Source: Chitinophagaceae bacterium IBVUCB2
GTDB taxonomy: Bacteria > Bacteroidota > Bacteroidia > Chitinophagales > Chitinophagaceae
Assembly: GCA_002127295.1 (NCBI GenBank)
Contig: NFUV01000001.1
Location: forward strand, 310,001-374,000
DNA length: 64,000 nt
Direction of reading: 5' to 3'
The notes under the pieces were generated by a model. That model worked only from the letters and a program-made list of their open reading frames with translations. It had not been told where the DNA came from and searched no databases. Position numbers and translations under genes: made by a program. Below are positions 1 through 8,589 of this stretch, in pieces (the stretch's first letter is position 1; every line of letters begins with the position of its first letter).

Positions 1-1
1 A

Positions 2-259
2 ATTCAGCGTAACCTGATGCACACTGATTTTATGCAGCTGAAGAAAATATTTATGAAGTATCCGCAAATAAAGGTTTGCCTAAGCGGTCATATTCATTTA
101 CAGGACGAAATAGATTACCTGGGTATAAAGTACTATTGTAACGGCGCTATAAGTGGCAATTGGTGGAAAGGAAGTTTCCAGGAATTTGCCCCTGCATATG
201 CTGTCATCGAATTGTATGATGACGGTTCTTCCAAAAGAACAATGGTGAAATACGAATAG
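2..259 (+). CDS. Metallophosphoesterase, C-terminal fragment
   Basis: The reading frame is open from the first bases of the window, so this is the 3' end of a gene that begins upstream. The visible 85 or so residues carry a GHIH motif (LSGHIHLQDE), the typical last metal-binding motif of calcineurin-like phosphoesterases, followed by short beta-strand-like segments. The N-terminal metal ligands lie outside the window, so substrate and localisation cannot be judged. The ATG at 17 is only an internal methionine. It ends 31 bases before the next gene on the same strand. Confidence 0.7.
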   Translation: MQRNLMHTDFMQLKKIFMKYPQIKVCLSGHIHLQDEIDYLGIKYYCNGAISGNWWKGSFQEFAPAYAVIELYDDGSSKRTMVKYE

Positions 260-290
260 AAACTTTACTTTACCCTCTTATATTACTAAT

Positions 291-1328
291 ATGCGATTGA
301 TTTCTGTTCCCCTTGTTGCTGCATTTTTAATTTTATTGCCTATCGCCGCACTTGCACAAACCCCAACTATCGAAATACTTACTTCCGGCACCAAAACAAG
401 TATCCGGGGTTTAAGTGTGGTTAACGACAATGTAGTATGGGTAAGTGGAAGTAATGGCATGGTGGGCCGTTCTAACAGTGGCGGAAAAAACTGGAGTTGG
501 TTTACAGTTAAGGGTTTTGAAAAAACAGAATTCAGAGATATTGAGGCCTTTGATGCAAGCACTGCCATTATTATGGGAATTGAAAAACCTGCCTGTATTT
601 TAAAAACAACAGACGGTGGTGAATCCTGGAAAATAATGTATGAGAGTAATGCCAAAGGAATGTTTTTGGATGCGATGCATTTTTTGGGTAGAGAATGGGG
701 TATGGTTATAGGCGACCCGGTAGATGGAAAAGCTTTTATTGCGGCAACTGTCAATGGCGGAGAAAGCTGGCAGGAATGGGCCGCTGATAAAAGACCTACC
801 CTCGATTCAGGTGAAGCATTTTTTGCTGCGAGTGGAACCAACATCCGTTTTTTCAGAGACAATAATTTCTTTCTCGTAAGTGGCGGAACAAAATCAAGAT
901 TATTTACGGAAAAATCCAATTCGGTATTGCCAATTATACAGGGCAAAGAATCTACAGGTGCTAATTCCGTAGCAGTGTATGATAATGGTAATTTAAAAGG
1001 AAGTAAAAAAATAATAGTAGTGGGTGGTGATTTTAGCAAGGACAGCTCAGTTTCCACTCTCAAAAATTGTTTTATGAGTAATGATGGTGGCAAAACATGG
1101 AAGGCTCCAAAAGTACCCCCGCATGGTTATAGAAGCAGCGTTGAATTTTTATCAATTAAAGATATAATGGCCTGCGGCTTAAATGGTGTTGATTATTCGT
1201 CAAACGGTGGCAAAGAATGGCAATGGATAAGCAAAGAAAGTTTTAATGTATGCAGGATCGCAAAATTGGGTACTGCCATTTACCTGGCTGGCAATAATGG
1301 TAAAGTAGCAAAAATTAATTGGCGATGA
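291..1328 (+). CDS. Exported YCF48/BNR-repeat beta-propeller protein
   Basis: 345 residues with a clear signal peptide (residues 1-23, ending ALAQ). The body contains repeated GGxxW-type turns (NSGGKNWSW, TDGGESWKI, VNGGESWQEW, NDGGKTWKA, SNGGKEWQW), the hallmark of BNR/YCF48-like beta-propellers. In Bacteroidota such proteins are often named oxidoreductase or photosystem-II-stability-like, but no enzymatic residues are visible, and a photosynthetic role is not expected here. It probably acts in the periplasm or on the cell surface. It is followed after 20 bases by a methyltransferase on the same strand. Confidence 0.75.
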   Translation: MRLISVPLVAAFLILLPIAALAQTPTIEILTSGTKTSIRGLSVVNDNVVWVSGSNGMVGRSNSGGKNWSWFTVKGFEKTEFRDIEAFDASTAIIMGIEKPACILKTTDGGESWKIMYESNAKGMFLDAMHFLGREWGMVIGDPVDGKAFIAATVNGGESWQEWAADKRPTLDSGEAFFAASGTNIRFFRDNNFFLVSGGTKSRLFTEKSNSVLPIIQGKESTGANSVAVYDNGNLKGSKKIIVVGGDFSKDSSVSTLKNCFMSNDGGKTWKAPKVPPHGYRSSVEFLSIKDIMACGLNGVDYSSNGGKEWQWISKESFNVCRIAKLGTAIYLAGNNGKVAKINWR

Positions 1329-1348
1329 AACTTACACACCCGGAATAA

Positions 1349-2020
1349 ATGTTTAAACGATTTTTCCAACAACTGAAATTTAAGGCCTTGGCCCGCCAGC
1401 TACGTAAACCCAGCGGGGCAATGGGCAAAAAGGTTGGCCACATGATGAATAAGGCCAATGCCTTCCTTTATGATTTTGCTTTTGAGTGTATGAAAATATG
1501 TAAGGGTAATGCAGTTCTTGAAATTGGCTTTGGTAATGGTAATTTCTTTGAAAGACTTTTTGCCCAGGCCAGTGACCTGCAGGTTAGCGGAATTGATTTT
1601 TCTGAAACAATGGTTAAGGCTGCAAGAATAAATAATCAAAAACTTATTACAACGGGAAAACTACAACTGCATCATGGCAGCAGCGATCAACTTCCCTTTG
1701 ATAGCAATAGTTTTGATAAAATTTTTTGTATCAATGTAGTTTACTTCTGGGATGATCCAATACCACATCTGAAGGAAATAAAACGGGTGTTAAAACCCGG
1801 TGGCAAGTTCTATACAATCATCAGAACCAAAGAAAGTATTGAGCAAATGCCATTTACCCGGTATGGTTTTACTTCCTATACCGTTGATAGCTGGAAAAAT
1901 TTAGTGAATGAAAACAACCTACATTTCGTTGATGTTATACCAGTAGATGAACCCGAAATATTATTCAAAGGCAACAGCATCCGGTCCAGGTCACTTTGTT
2001 TAGTAACAGAAAAAAAATAA
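1349..2020 (+). CDS. Class I SAM-dependent methyltransferase
   Basis: 223 residues with a methyltransferase fold of the Methyltransf_11 kind. Motif I (VLEIGFGNGNF, about residues 56-66) binds S-adenosylmethionine. GIDFSETMV follows as the acidic end of strand beta-2, FDKIFCINVVYFW as motif IV, and LKPGGKFYTI as the post-IV motif. It has no signal peptide, so it is cytoplasmic. The substrate cannot be told from the sequence. It stops 5 bases before the end of the convergent peroxiredoxin-like gene, with no separate terminator visible. Confidence 0.8.
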   Translation: MFKRFFQQLKFKALARQLRKPSGAMGKKVGHMMNKANAFLYDFAFECMKICKGNAVLEIGFGNGNFFERLFAQASDLQVSGIDFSETMVKAARINNQKLITTGKLQLHHGSSDQLPFDSNSFDKIFCINVVYFWDDPIPHLKEIKRVLKPGGKFYTIIRTKESIEQMPFTRYGFTSYTVDSWKNLVNENNLHFVDVIPVDEPEILFKGNSIRSRSLCLVTEKK

Positions 2021-2024
2021 CCGG

Positions 2025-2615
2025 TTATAAATTATCAAGCAATTCTTTAACGCTGGGCCTTTTTTTATAATCCTGTTCAAAGAAGCGGTAGGTAATAGTA
2101 GATTCCTTATCTATAATGTAAACAGCAGGAACAGGAAGATATTTGCCATTTGTTCCATTGTTTTTCTCTATATCAATACCGGTGTTGCGATAGCGGGTCA
2201 CTGTATTTTCCGGAACCTCAAATTCCACATCATAGGCTTTCATTATCTTCATATCCTTATCGTAAAGTACAGAATACTGAGCTTTTGTTTTTTCGAGTGT
2301 TTTGGAAACATTTTCCGGCATTTCCGGAGAAACTGCTACCAGTGTTGCACCCTTATCTGTAATAAACTGGATCGAATCCTGCAATCTTGATAATTGCTTA
2401 TTGCAATAAGGACACCACTGCCCCCTATAAAAAACCAATATCACTTTTCCTTTTTTCAACAGGTCTTTTAATTCCACATCGGCACCATATTGGTTTTTAG
2501 CTTTAAAATTGGGTGCTTTTGATGAAATGAATAACCCTTCCGGGGCTTCTTGTGCAGAAGCTACCATTAAAGCAAGAAGCACACAAGCGAAACATATAAA
2601 TTTTTTCATACCCAA
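2025..2615 (-). CDS. Exported AhpC/TSA-family thiol peroxidase (thioredoxin fold)
   Basis: 196 residues with an N-terminal signal peptide (about residues 1-21). The thioredoxin-like core contains RGQWCPYCNKQL, giving a CPYC pair at Cys68 and Cys71. In the AhpC/TSA redoxin family such cysteines reduce peroxides or disulfides. Later segments (TLVAVSPEMPE, VPAVYIIDKE with the cis-Pro loop) agree with this fold. Export and the CxxC pair suggest periplasmic peroxide detoxification or thiol handling rather than the cytoplasmic AhpC role. An alternative start two codons in (2609) is also possible. Confidence 0.75.
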   Translation of the reverse strand: MGMKKFICFACVLLALMVASAQEAPEGLFISSKAPNFKAKNQYGADVELKDLLKKGKVILVFYRGQWCPYCNKQLSRLQDSIQFITDKGATLVAVSPEMPENVSKTLEKTKAQYSVLYDKDMKIMKAYDVEFEVPENTVTRYRNTGIDIEKNNGTNGKYLPVPAVYIIDKESTITYRFFEQDYKKRPSVKELLDNL

Positions 2616-2629
2616 TGTTATTTAAGAGC

Positions 2630-2637
2630 CAAAATTA
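2630..2637 (-). promoter_or_regulatory. Possible -7 box (TAATTTTG) of the thiol peroxidase gene
   Basis: Read on the minus strand this is TAATTTTG, an exact match to the Bacteroidota -7 consensus TAnnTTTG, 15 bases before the start codon. No good TTTG -33 box is seen at the right distance, so the call is weak. Confidence 0.25.
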
Positions 2638-2738
2638 TAGCCTGCTGAAAACTTTTATGGTCATCGAAATGACGATTAACATAAAATTATTTTTTCCTTA
2701 TTTTTGAAATCTTTAAACTTTACCAAAACTAACCCAGT

Positions 2739-2999
2739 ATGGCCAGTCATTCCGATAAATTCTTAACAAAACTTCTTTTTGGCTTTGCTGCAGTAATCGC
2801 CAGTGTTTTTGTAATTGTATTTGCCTGCTTTGAAAGAACAAAAGAAGATGAGTGGTATGGCTGGGGTTTAGTTGCATCTACCCTTTTATGCACCGGGTTG
2901 TATCTCTTGCTTAGTGCCTTTGTTCATAAGGTAAAATCAGATTTCAGTCGCCGCCAAAAATCAAAAGAGCAACAACGAACAAAACCAGGTGTTGAGTAA
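2739..2999 (+). CDS. Small two-helix membrane protein, function unknown
   Basis: 86 residues. Two hydrophobic segments (about residues 11-28 and 42-62) flank a short acidic, Trp-rich loop (TKEDEWYGWG). The tail is strongly basic (KVKSDFSRRQKSKEQQR), which fits a cytoplasmic C-terminus. I do not recognise a family. It is the only gene on the plus strand between two minus-strand genes, so it probably has its own promoter: TATTTTTG at 2699-2706 matches the -7 consensus. Confidence 0.6.
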   Translation: MASHSDKFLTKLLFGFAAVIASVFVIVFACFERTKEDEWYGWGLVASTLLCTGLYLLLSAFVHKVKSDFSRRQKSKEQQRTKPGVE

Positions 3000-3010
3000 G
3001 CATGTAATAC

Positions 3011-3349
3011 TTACCCGAATTTTTTACTGAACATAAAGTAAACCGCTCCCAGCAAAAAAGCAAAACTGATCAGGTATCGCCAGTGAAAAGGTTCTTTCAG
3101 GTAGAGTACCGCAAAAAAACCAAACACCACCAGAGTAATCACTTCCTGTATCATCTTTAACTGAAAGCCGGACAATCCTTTTGCATAACCGCTTTTATTA
3201 GCTGGAATCATCAGCATATACTCAAACAACGCAATAAACCAGCTTATAGCAATGGCTTTCCAAAGCGGCCATCCTTCCTGCTTTAAATGATAATACCAGG
3301 CAAATGTCATAAAGATGTTGGAGGCGATGAGGAGCAGGATTGTATTCAT
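3011..3349 (-). CDS. DMT-family small membrane protein (DUF486)
   Basis: 112 residues with four predicted transmembrane helices. The order and wording (IASNIFMTFAWYYHLK, ISWFIALFEYMLMIPANKSGY, LKMIQEVITLVVF, LISFAFLLGAVYFMF) match the DUF486 family, small relatives of drug/metabolite transporters. Length is typical for the family. No substrate is known for the family. Its 3' end lies 12 bases from the convergent small membrane protein gene. Confidence 0.8.
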   Translation of the reverse strand: MNTILLLIASNIFMTFAWYYHLKQEGWPLWKAIAISWFIALFEYMLMIPANKSGYAKGLSGFQLKMIQEVITLVVFGFFAVLYLKEPFHWRYLISFAFLLGAVYFMFSKKFG

Positions 3350-3373
3350 ATTAAAATGATTATGAATGAAAAT

Positions 3374-3402
3374 AAAAAAAGTCTGGCATTAACCAGACTT
3401 TC
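3374..3402 (-). terminator. Rho-independent terminator after smc
   Basis: Inverted repeat AAGTCTGG / CCAGACTT with a 7-base loop (GCATTAA region). On the minus strand it ends in a run of seven T, just downstream of the smc stop codon. Confidence 0.7.
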
Positions 3403-3448
3403 AATTTATTTGAGCTAATTCACAATTAAGCATTTCAGAATTCCCCAA

Positions 3449-6400
3449 TTAATTCTGCTTCTCCAAGTTCCTGAAGTCCACACTCACCAATTTACTTACA
3501 CCCGGCTCCTGCATCGTTACACCATAAATTACATCCACCGTACTCATCGTCATTTTATTGTGGGTTACAATAATGAACTGTGAGTTATCACTGAACTGGC
3601 GGATCATATTGGTAAACTTGCTGACGTTGGCATCATCCAGCGGTGCGTCAACCTCATCCAAAATACAGAACGGTGCAGGTTTGATTAAATAAATAGCGAA
3701 CAATAAAGCTGTAGCCGTCAAAGTTCTTTCTCCACCGCTCAACTGCGTTAATGAGGATGGACGTTTCCCTTTAGGTTTTGCTATAACATCAATTCCACTT
3801 TCAGAAATATTCTCCGGGTCTTCCAATACCAGGTCGCACTGATCATCTTCTGTAAAGAGTGATTTGAATACTTTATTGAAATTAATTCGTACCTGGTTGA
3901 ATGTATCCAGGAATTTTTGATTCGCTGTTACTTCTACCTCTTCTATAGTTTTTAATAAACTGTCTTTCGCATTTACCAGGTCAGTTTTTTGTTCTACGAT
4001 GAAGTCATAACGTTTTTTCATCTCCGTAAATGCTTCAATGGCAGTTGGGTTTACCTCACCCAGGTTTTCCAACCGCTTTTTCATGCGGTCTGCTTTCTCC
4101 TGCAATTCTTCTACTGGTACTTCACCACTCCTTTCCTCGCCCAAAATATCTTCTAACACAATGCGAAACTCCACATTCAACCTTTCTTTCATGCCTGCTA
4201 ATTGCAGTTTCAATTCATTCAGCCTATCCTTGATGGCAGTAAGCATGTATTCAATCTGCTCTTTTTCTTTTACCTGGTGGCGGATAGCACTTTCTTTCTC
4301 AGCCAACTGGTTACGGAAATTATAATAGGCCTGGTCCGCTTCATTCAAATTTACTTCTTCAGTCTCTTTATTCTTCATCAACTGCAATAAACCTTCTTCT
4401 ATTTCTGTAAGTGATGTAGAAGATTGCTCAATGCTAAACACCGTATCAGTAAGATGAGAAGTATTGCTTTCTATCTGTTGCTTCAGGTCGTTGAGTTGGT
4501 TCGTTTTAAAATCCAGCTCTTGCTTTAAACCACTGATTTTACTTTGTTGCTTGCTTACATTCAGGTTGAATTCATTGAACTGCCTGTTTGCTTCATTGTA
4601 AGCACTGTCTGCCTGGCGGAAAGTTTCTTCTGCTTCGGCAAGTTTATTCGAATTCATCTGCAACAACTCATTGAACTCCCCCAATTGGTTTCTAACACCA
4701 GCTACTGACTCATGTGTTTGTTGCATTTGCAAAGCCAATTCTTCCAAACGGTGCTGGCTGTTGGTTTGCAGCGAATGCAGGTTCTCTAATTTGTTATGAA
4801 GGGAAAAAACCTCATTGGTCAGTTGTTGTATTTCTCTTTCAGTTTCTCTTACAGCATTTTCTCTCAGGTCTTCGTTAAATGCAATTACTTCATTGTGGCG
4901 GCTCTGAATTTCAGAACGCAATGCTTCCACTACTGAATCTTGTACAGCAATTTCCTCTTGCAGTTTTTCCAGGTTCTTTGCACGGCCAATTTTCTTCCCT
5001 TCAATTAAGCCTACACTACCGCCTGTTAAAGAATATTTTCCTTTTACGTACTTGCCGTTCTTTTCAATCACCACAAAGCCATTGCTGTTTTGCAAGGCGT
5101 CTTCACTATCAGCAATAAACACATTGCCTAATAAATGTTCGGCAAGTTTTTTATATTTTTCATCTACTTCTACTACACTCAAGGCTGGGATTGCACCTTC
5201 TAATGAGTGAGAAGAAACATCAGCACCACCGCTATTTACTTTGTCCAGTAAAAAGAAATTTGCTTTCCCTTTTTTATTCTCATCCAGTAAATGAACAGCT
5301 TGTAAACCTTCCTGCAAATCATTCACCACATAATAGCTGAGGTATGGTTCCAATACATTTTCTAATGCAGTTCTGTATTCTTCATTTACATACAACACAT
5401 CGGAAAGAATAGGTGAGCTATGATTCCAGTTAGTATTGTTATGTAAAAACTTTACTGAATCAGGATAACCTTCCATTGAATCGATCATGCTTTTCAACAA
5501 GTCATGCTCATTCTTCTTGGAATCAAGTTTTCGGTTTTCTTCTGCCAAGTTATTGCGAAGAAGATCCAATACAGATTGTGTTTGCAAAATCTGCTCTTTG
5601 GTATTATCCTGGTGATGTTGCAACTGCTCCAGGTCAACCTTCTTAATACCCAGTTCTTTTTCTTTCAGTATTCTGTCGCTGTCCAGATGATGGCGTTGAT
5701 CCTCTCTATGCTTCCTCTCCTCTTCCATTTGACCAATCACCCGTTGTAAGTTCTGAACCGATGTATCAGCTACTGCTACTTTTTTCTCCGCATCAAACTG
5801 GCTGCGTTGTATTTGCTGGTATTCACTGCGCAAAGAATTTAGCGACTCTCTTTTTTCATCCAGCACTTCTTTCTTCGCATTCACATCGCTATTCAACTGA
5901 GCCAATTGTTCATTCAGTTTTTCCAGCGACTTCTCTTCTTCCTCTACCTGCATGTTGGTAAAGCCGATACTTTCCTCAATACCTTTCAGATTGCCTTCTG
6001 CCTTTTGCAAAAAATCTTTCAGGCTGGTTTCTTTTTCTTTCAGGTGCTCCAAACGCTGCGCCGACAGATTCTTTTCATTCTCTTTGGTACGAACTGTTTG
6101 CACCATTTCATTGAAAGCATGCTGCATAGTTTGCAACTGTCTTTCCTTTTCTACAAATTCTAATTTTTGTTGTTCAAGTGCGGCTTCCTCTGTTCCTATC
6201 TCCGCTTCTATTTTAAATTTCTTATCCGTTTCTGCTTCCTGTTGTTCGTTCAGTTCTTTGTAGGTAAGATTGAATCCTTCTAATGATGCTTTTGCTAATT
6301 CAATACTTATTTCCCGGTAATCTTTTTTGATCTCGTGGTATTTCTCCGCCTTTTTAGCCTGGCTTTCCAGTGCCTTTAGCTGGTTATTGATCTCAAAAAG

Positions 6401-6982
6401 CAAATCTTCGATACGGGCTAAATCACTTTCTGTAGCTTCCAGTTTTTGCTTGGCTTCCTTTTTACGGGTTTTGTAAATAGAAATCCCGGCGGCCTGTTCC
6501 AGCATTTTACGGCGGCTATTATCCTTATCCTTGATCAGGTCGTCCACCATATCCAGTGCAATGATGGCATATGAGTCGGTACTTATACCTGTATCCATAA
6601 ACAGGTTCTGAATATCCTTCAACCGGCACTGAACATCGTTCAGGCGGTATTCACTTTCTCCGCTTTTATAAAATTTACGGGTAACTGTTACGGTGCTAAA
6701 TTCGGTCGGCAGCAGGTTCTTGGTATTTTCAAACGTAAGGCTAACCTCCGCAAGTCCGCTGGCACTGCGGGTTTTAGAGCCATTGAATACCAGGCTGTCG
6801 AGATTTTCACTACGAAGCTGACTGATCTTTTGTTCGCCAATAACCCAGCGAATGCTATCCACAATGTTGGATTTGCCACAACCGTTCGGCCCTACAATGC
6901 CGGTAATATTATCGTCAAAACTTACTACGGTTTTATCAGCAAAACTCTTGAATCCCTTGATTTCTAAACTTTTTAATCTCAC
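3449..6982 (-). CDS. smc: Chromosome segregation ATPase SMC
   Basis: 1177 residues, the normal SMC length. The N-terminal ATPase half carries Walker A GPNGCGKSN (residues 31-39). Two long coiled coils flank a hinge at about residues 505-660 (MEGYPDSVKFLHN onward). The C-terminal half carries the ABC signature LSGGERT at 1081 and Walker B with D-loop ILDEVDAPLDDAN from 1107. SMC dimers with ScpA/ScpB organise and segregate the chromosome using ATP. No scpA or scpB is next to it. It has its own terminator and is not obviously in an operon. Confidence 0.97.
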   Translation of the reverse strand: MRLKSLEIKGFKSFADKTVVSFDDNITGIVGPNGCGKSNIVDSIRWVIGEQKISQLRSENLDSLVFNGSKTRSASGLAEVSLTFENTKNLLPTEFSTVTVTRKFYKSGESEYRLNDVQCRLKDIQNLFMDTGISTDSYAIIALDMVDDLIKDKDNSRRKMLEQAAGISIYKTRKKEAKQKLEATESDLARIEDLLFEINNQLKALESQAKKAEKYHEIKKDYREISIELAKASLEGFNLTYKELNEQQEAETDKKFKIEAEIGTEEAALEQQKLEFVEKERQLQTMQHAFNEMVQTVRTKENEKNLSAQRLEHLKEKETSLKDFLQKAEGNLKGIEESIGFTNMQVEEEEKSLEKLNEQLAQLNSDVNAKKEVLDEKRESLNSLRSEYQQIQRSQFDAEKKVAVADTSVQNLQRVIGQMEEERKHREDQRHHLDSDRILKEKELGIKKVDLEQLQHHQDNTKEQILQTQSVLDLLRNNLAEENRKLDSKKNEHDLLKSMIDSMEGYPDSVKFLHNNTNWNHSSPILSDVLYVNEEYRTALENVLEPYLSYYVVNDLQEGLQAVHLLDENKKGKANFFLLDKVNSGGADVSSHSLEGAIPALSVVEVDEKYKKLAEHLLGNVFIADSEDALQNSNGFVVIEKNGKYVKGKYSLTGGSVGLIEGKKIGRAKNLEKLQEEIAVQDSVVEALRSEIQSRHNEVIAFNEDLRENAVRETEREIQQLTNEVFSLHNKLENLHSLQTNSQHRLEELALQMQQTHESVAGVRNQLGEFNELLQMNSNKLAEAEETFRQADSAYNEANRQFNEFNLNVSKQQSKISGLKQELDFKTNQLNDLKQQIESNTSHLTDTVFSIEQSSTSLTEIEEGLLQLMKNKETEEVNLNEADQAYYNFRNQLAEKESAIRHQVKEKEQIEYMLTAIKDRLNELKLQLAGMKERLNVEFRIVLEDILGEERSGEVPVEELQEKADRMKKRLENLGEVNPTAIEAFTEMKKRYDFIVEQKTDLVNAKDSLLKTIEEVEVTANQKFLDTFNQVRINFNKVFKSLFTEDDQCDLVLEDPENISESGIDVIAKPKGKRPSSLTQLSGGERTLTATALLFAIYLIKPAPFCILDEVDAPLDDANVSKFTNMIRQFSDNSQFIIVTHNKMTMSTVDVIYGVTMQEPGVSKLVSVDFRNLEKQN

Positions 6983-7129
6983 GGTTTTCTTGTTTAAATG
7001 GGTTTAAGTCAGGCGGCGAATTTAAGCTAAACAAACACAAAATCCGGTTTGGCTATCAGGCAGTTATTCACAATGATGTGGTAAAAATGTGAGTAGAAAA
7101 TGGCAGGGTGAGCCGCAACTTTATGCTAT

Positions 7130-7423
7130 CTACTTTACAGCGAGCAGATCTACTTTTTCTATGAAGGGAGTAGAAGTCAGTAAATCTGGTGCTTTTTCCA
7201 TCAAAGCTTTTGCTATCGCTCCATTCAGATGTATATCCCTATCTGCATCATTTGCAAAAGTATCGAAAATTGCAAATGTAGATTCCGTAATGCGTATTGC
7301 ATACCAGCTTTCAGTACCGGTTTCCTCAAGAGCAAGCGGCAGTGCACTTTGAAGAAATTTTTCAAGTTCTTTTTCTTTACCTGGTTTTGCTTGCAGGCGA
7401 ACTAATAAACCTTTATTGACCAT
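7130..7423 (-). CDS. Antibiotic-biosynthesis-monooxygenase-type (ABM) small protein
   Basis: 97 residues, the typical length of one ABM ferredoxin-like domain. It starts with LLVRLQAKPGKEKELEKFL and continues with ESWYAIRITESTFAIFDTFANDADRDIHL, the pattern of putative quinol monooxygenases of the YgiN/LsrG kind. These work as cytoplasmic dimers. The substrate is unknown. It is transcribed towards smc but separated from it by about 150 bases without recognisable features. Confidence 0.75.
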   Translation of the reverse strand: MVNKGLLVRLQAKPGKEKELEKFLQSALPLALEETGTESWYAIRITESTFAIFDTFANDADRDIHLNGAIAKALMEKAPDLLTSTPFIEKVDLLAVK

Positions 7424-7546
7424 AAAATTGATTGGGGTTTTATATACACACCTATAAATCGTGCCGCTTTTTTCCTAACTAACCTTGCTTTGTCTTTGCA
7501 AGGCATACTATTTGTAAAACAAATAAGCACTATAAATTATTAATTA

Positions 7547-8500
7547 ATGAACCTGATAGATTTTATTCTTGCATTTGTTTTTATACTGGCAATACTTGCA
7601 GGATGGAGCCGTGGGTTTATCCGTGGGTCTCTTGATCTTCTTTGCTTTGCCGGAAGTATTATCGCTGGTTATGTATTTTATCCCTACACCGCTAAAGGAC
7701 TTGAAAAAATATTTTCACTTGGTACCTGGTTGCTGCCAGTTGCTTTTTTGTTAACAGCACTTATTGCAAGACTTATAATTGGATTCGTTGCAAAATTTAT
7801 TATTCGCTCTATTCCGGATGAAGCAAATGACAATGGCATCAATAAATTTTTAGGCATTATTCCCGGTGCTGTAAATGGTTGGTTATATGCTGTTATCATT
7901 TCTTCACTTTTGCTATCACTTCCGTTAAAGGATAGTGTTACCACGAAGACAAGGGATAGCAGGTTTGCCGGTAAACTGGCCATGCAATCGGAATGGGCAA
8001 ACCGTAAACTTGCACCTGTATTTGGTGATGCTATCAGGCAAACAATGAATAGTTTAACTGTTCATCCTCAATCGGGGGAAAAAGTTTCTCTTTCATTCAC
8101 CTATGATAAAGCTGTAGAACGGCCGGCACTGGAAGCAATGATGCTGCAATTGGTAAATAAAGAAAGAACCGCAAGAGGGCTAAAACCTTTAAGAGCTGAC
8201 CCTGAAATGACATTGGTTGCCAGGGCCCATTCAAGAGATATGTTTAAGAGGGGGTATTTTTCGCATTATGCACCAGATGGAAAAGATCCTTTTCAGCGGA
8301 TGAGAGAAGCGAATGTAAAATTCTATAATGCCGGAGAAAATTTAGCTTTAGCTCAAACAGTTGAAATTGCCCACACTAACCTGATGAATTCTCCCGGTCA
8401 TAAAGCCAATATCTTACGACCTGAATTTGGCCGGCTTGGGATCGGTATTTTGGATGGTGGCTATTACGGATTGATGATTAGCCAGGAATTTAGAGATTGA
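7547..8500 (+). CDS. CvpA-like membrane domain fused to a CAP (SCP/PR-1) domain
   Basis: 317 residues in two parts. Residues 1 to about 125 hold four hydrophobic helices with the CvpA pattern (FILAFVFILAILAGWSRGFIRG, later GIIPGAVNGWLYAVII). Residues 195-317 are a CAP domain: LVNKERTARGLKPLRADPEM, RAHSRDM (His228), YFSHYAPDG (His240), AGENLA (Glu264) and SPGHKANIL (His285). CvpA was named from colicin V production. CAP domains are usually exported and bind sterols, peptides or act as proteases, so this one is likely presented outside the membrane. Partners are unknown. The CHAT gene starts 89 bases downstream. Confidence 0.85.
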   Translation: MNLIDFILAFVFILAILAGWSRGFIRGSLDLLCFAGSIIAGYVFYPYTAKGLEKIFSLGTWLLPVAFLLTALIARLIIGFVAKFIIRSIPDEANDNGINKFLGIIPGAVNGWLYAVIISSLLLSLPLKDSVTTKTRDSRFAGKLAMQSEWANRKLAPVFGDAIRQTMNSLTVHPQSGEKVSLSFTYDKAVERPALEAMMLQLVNKERTARGLKPLRADPEMTLVARAHSRDMFKRGYFSHYAPDGKDPFQRMREANVKFYNAGENLALAQTVEIAHTNLMNSPGHKANILRPEFGRLGIGILDGGYYGLMISQEFRD

Positions 8501-8589
8501 TTCTAAATTCTTTTACATTATAGGCATCGGAGAACATTCATCCATTTCTAGTCAGATAGTTTTTATATTAGCAACATTAACCGGCACAA

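Noticed and set aside
278-1093. Long open frame of 271 codons on the minus strand
   Set aside because: It lies fully inside the YCF48-like gene, which has a signal peptide and clear GGxxW repeats. The antisense product has no recognisable motif and arises from codon bias.
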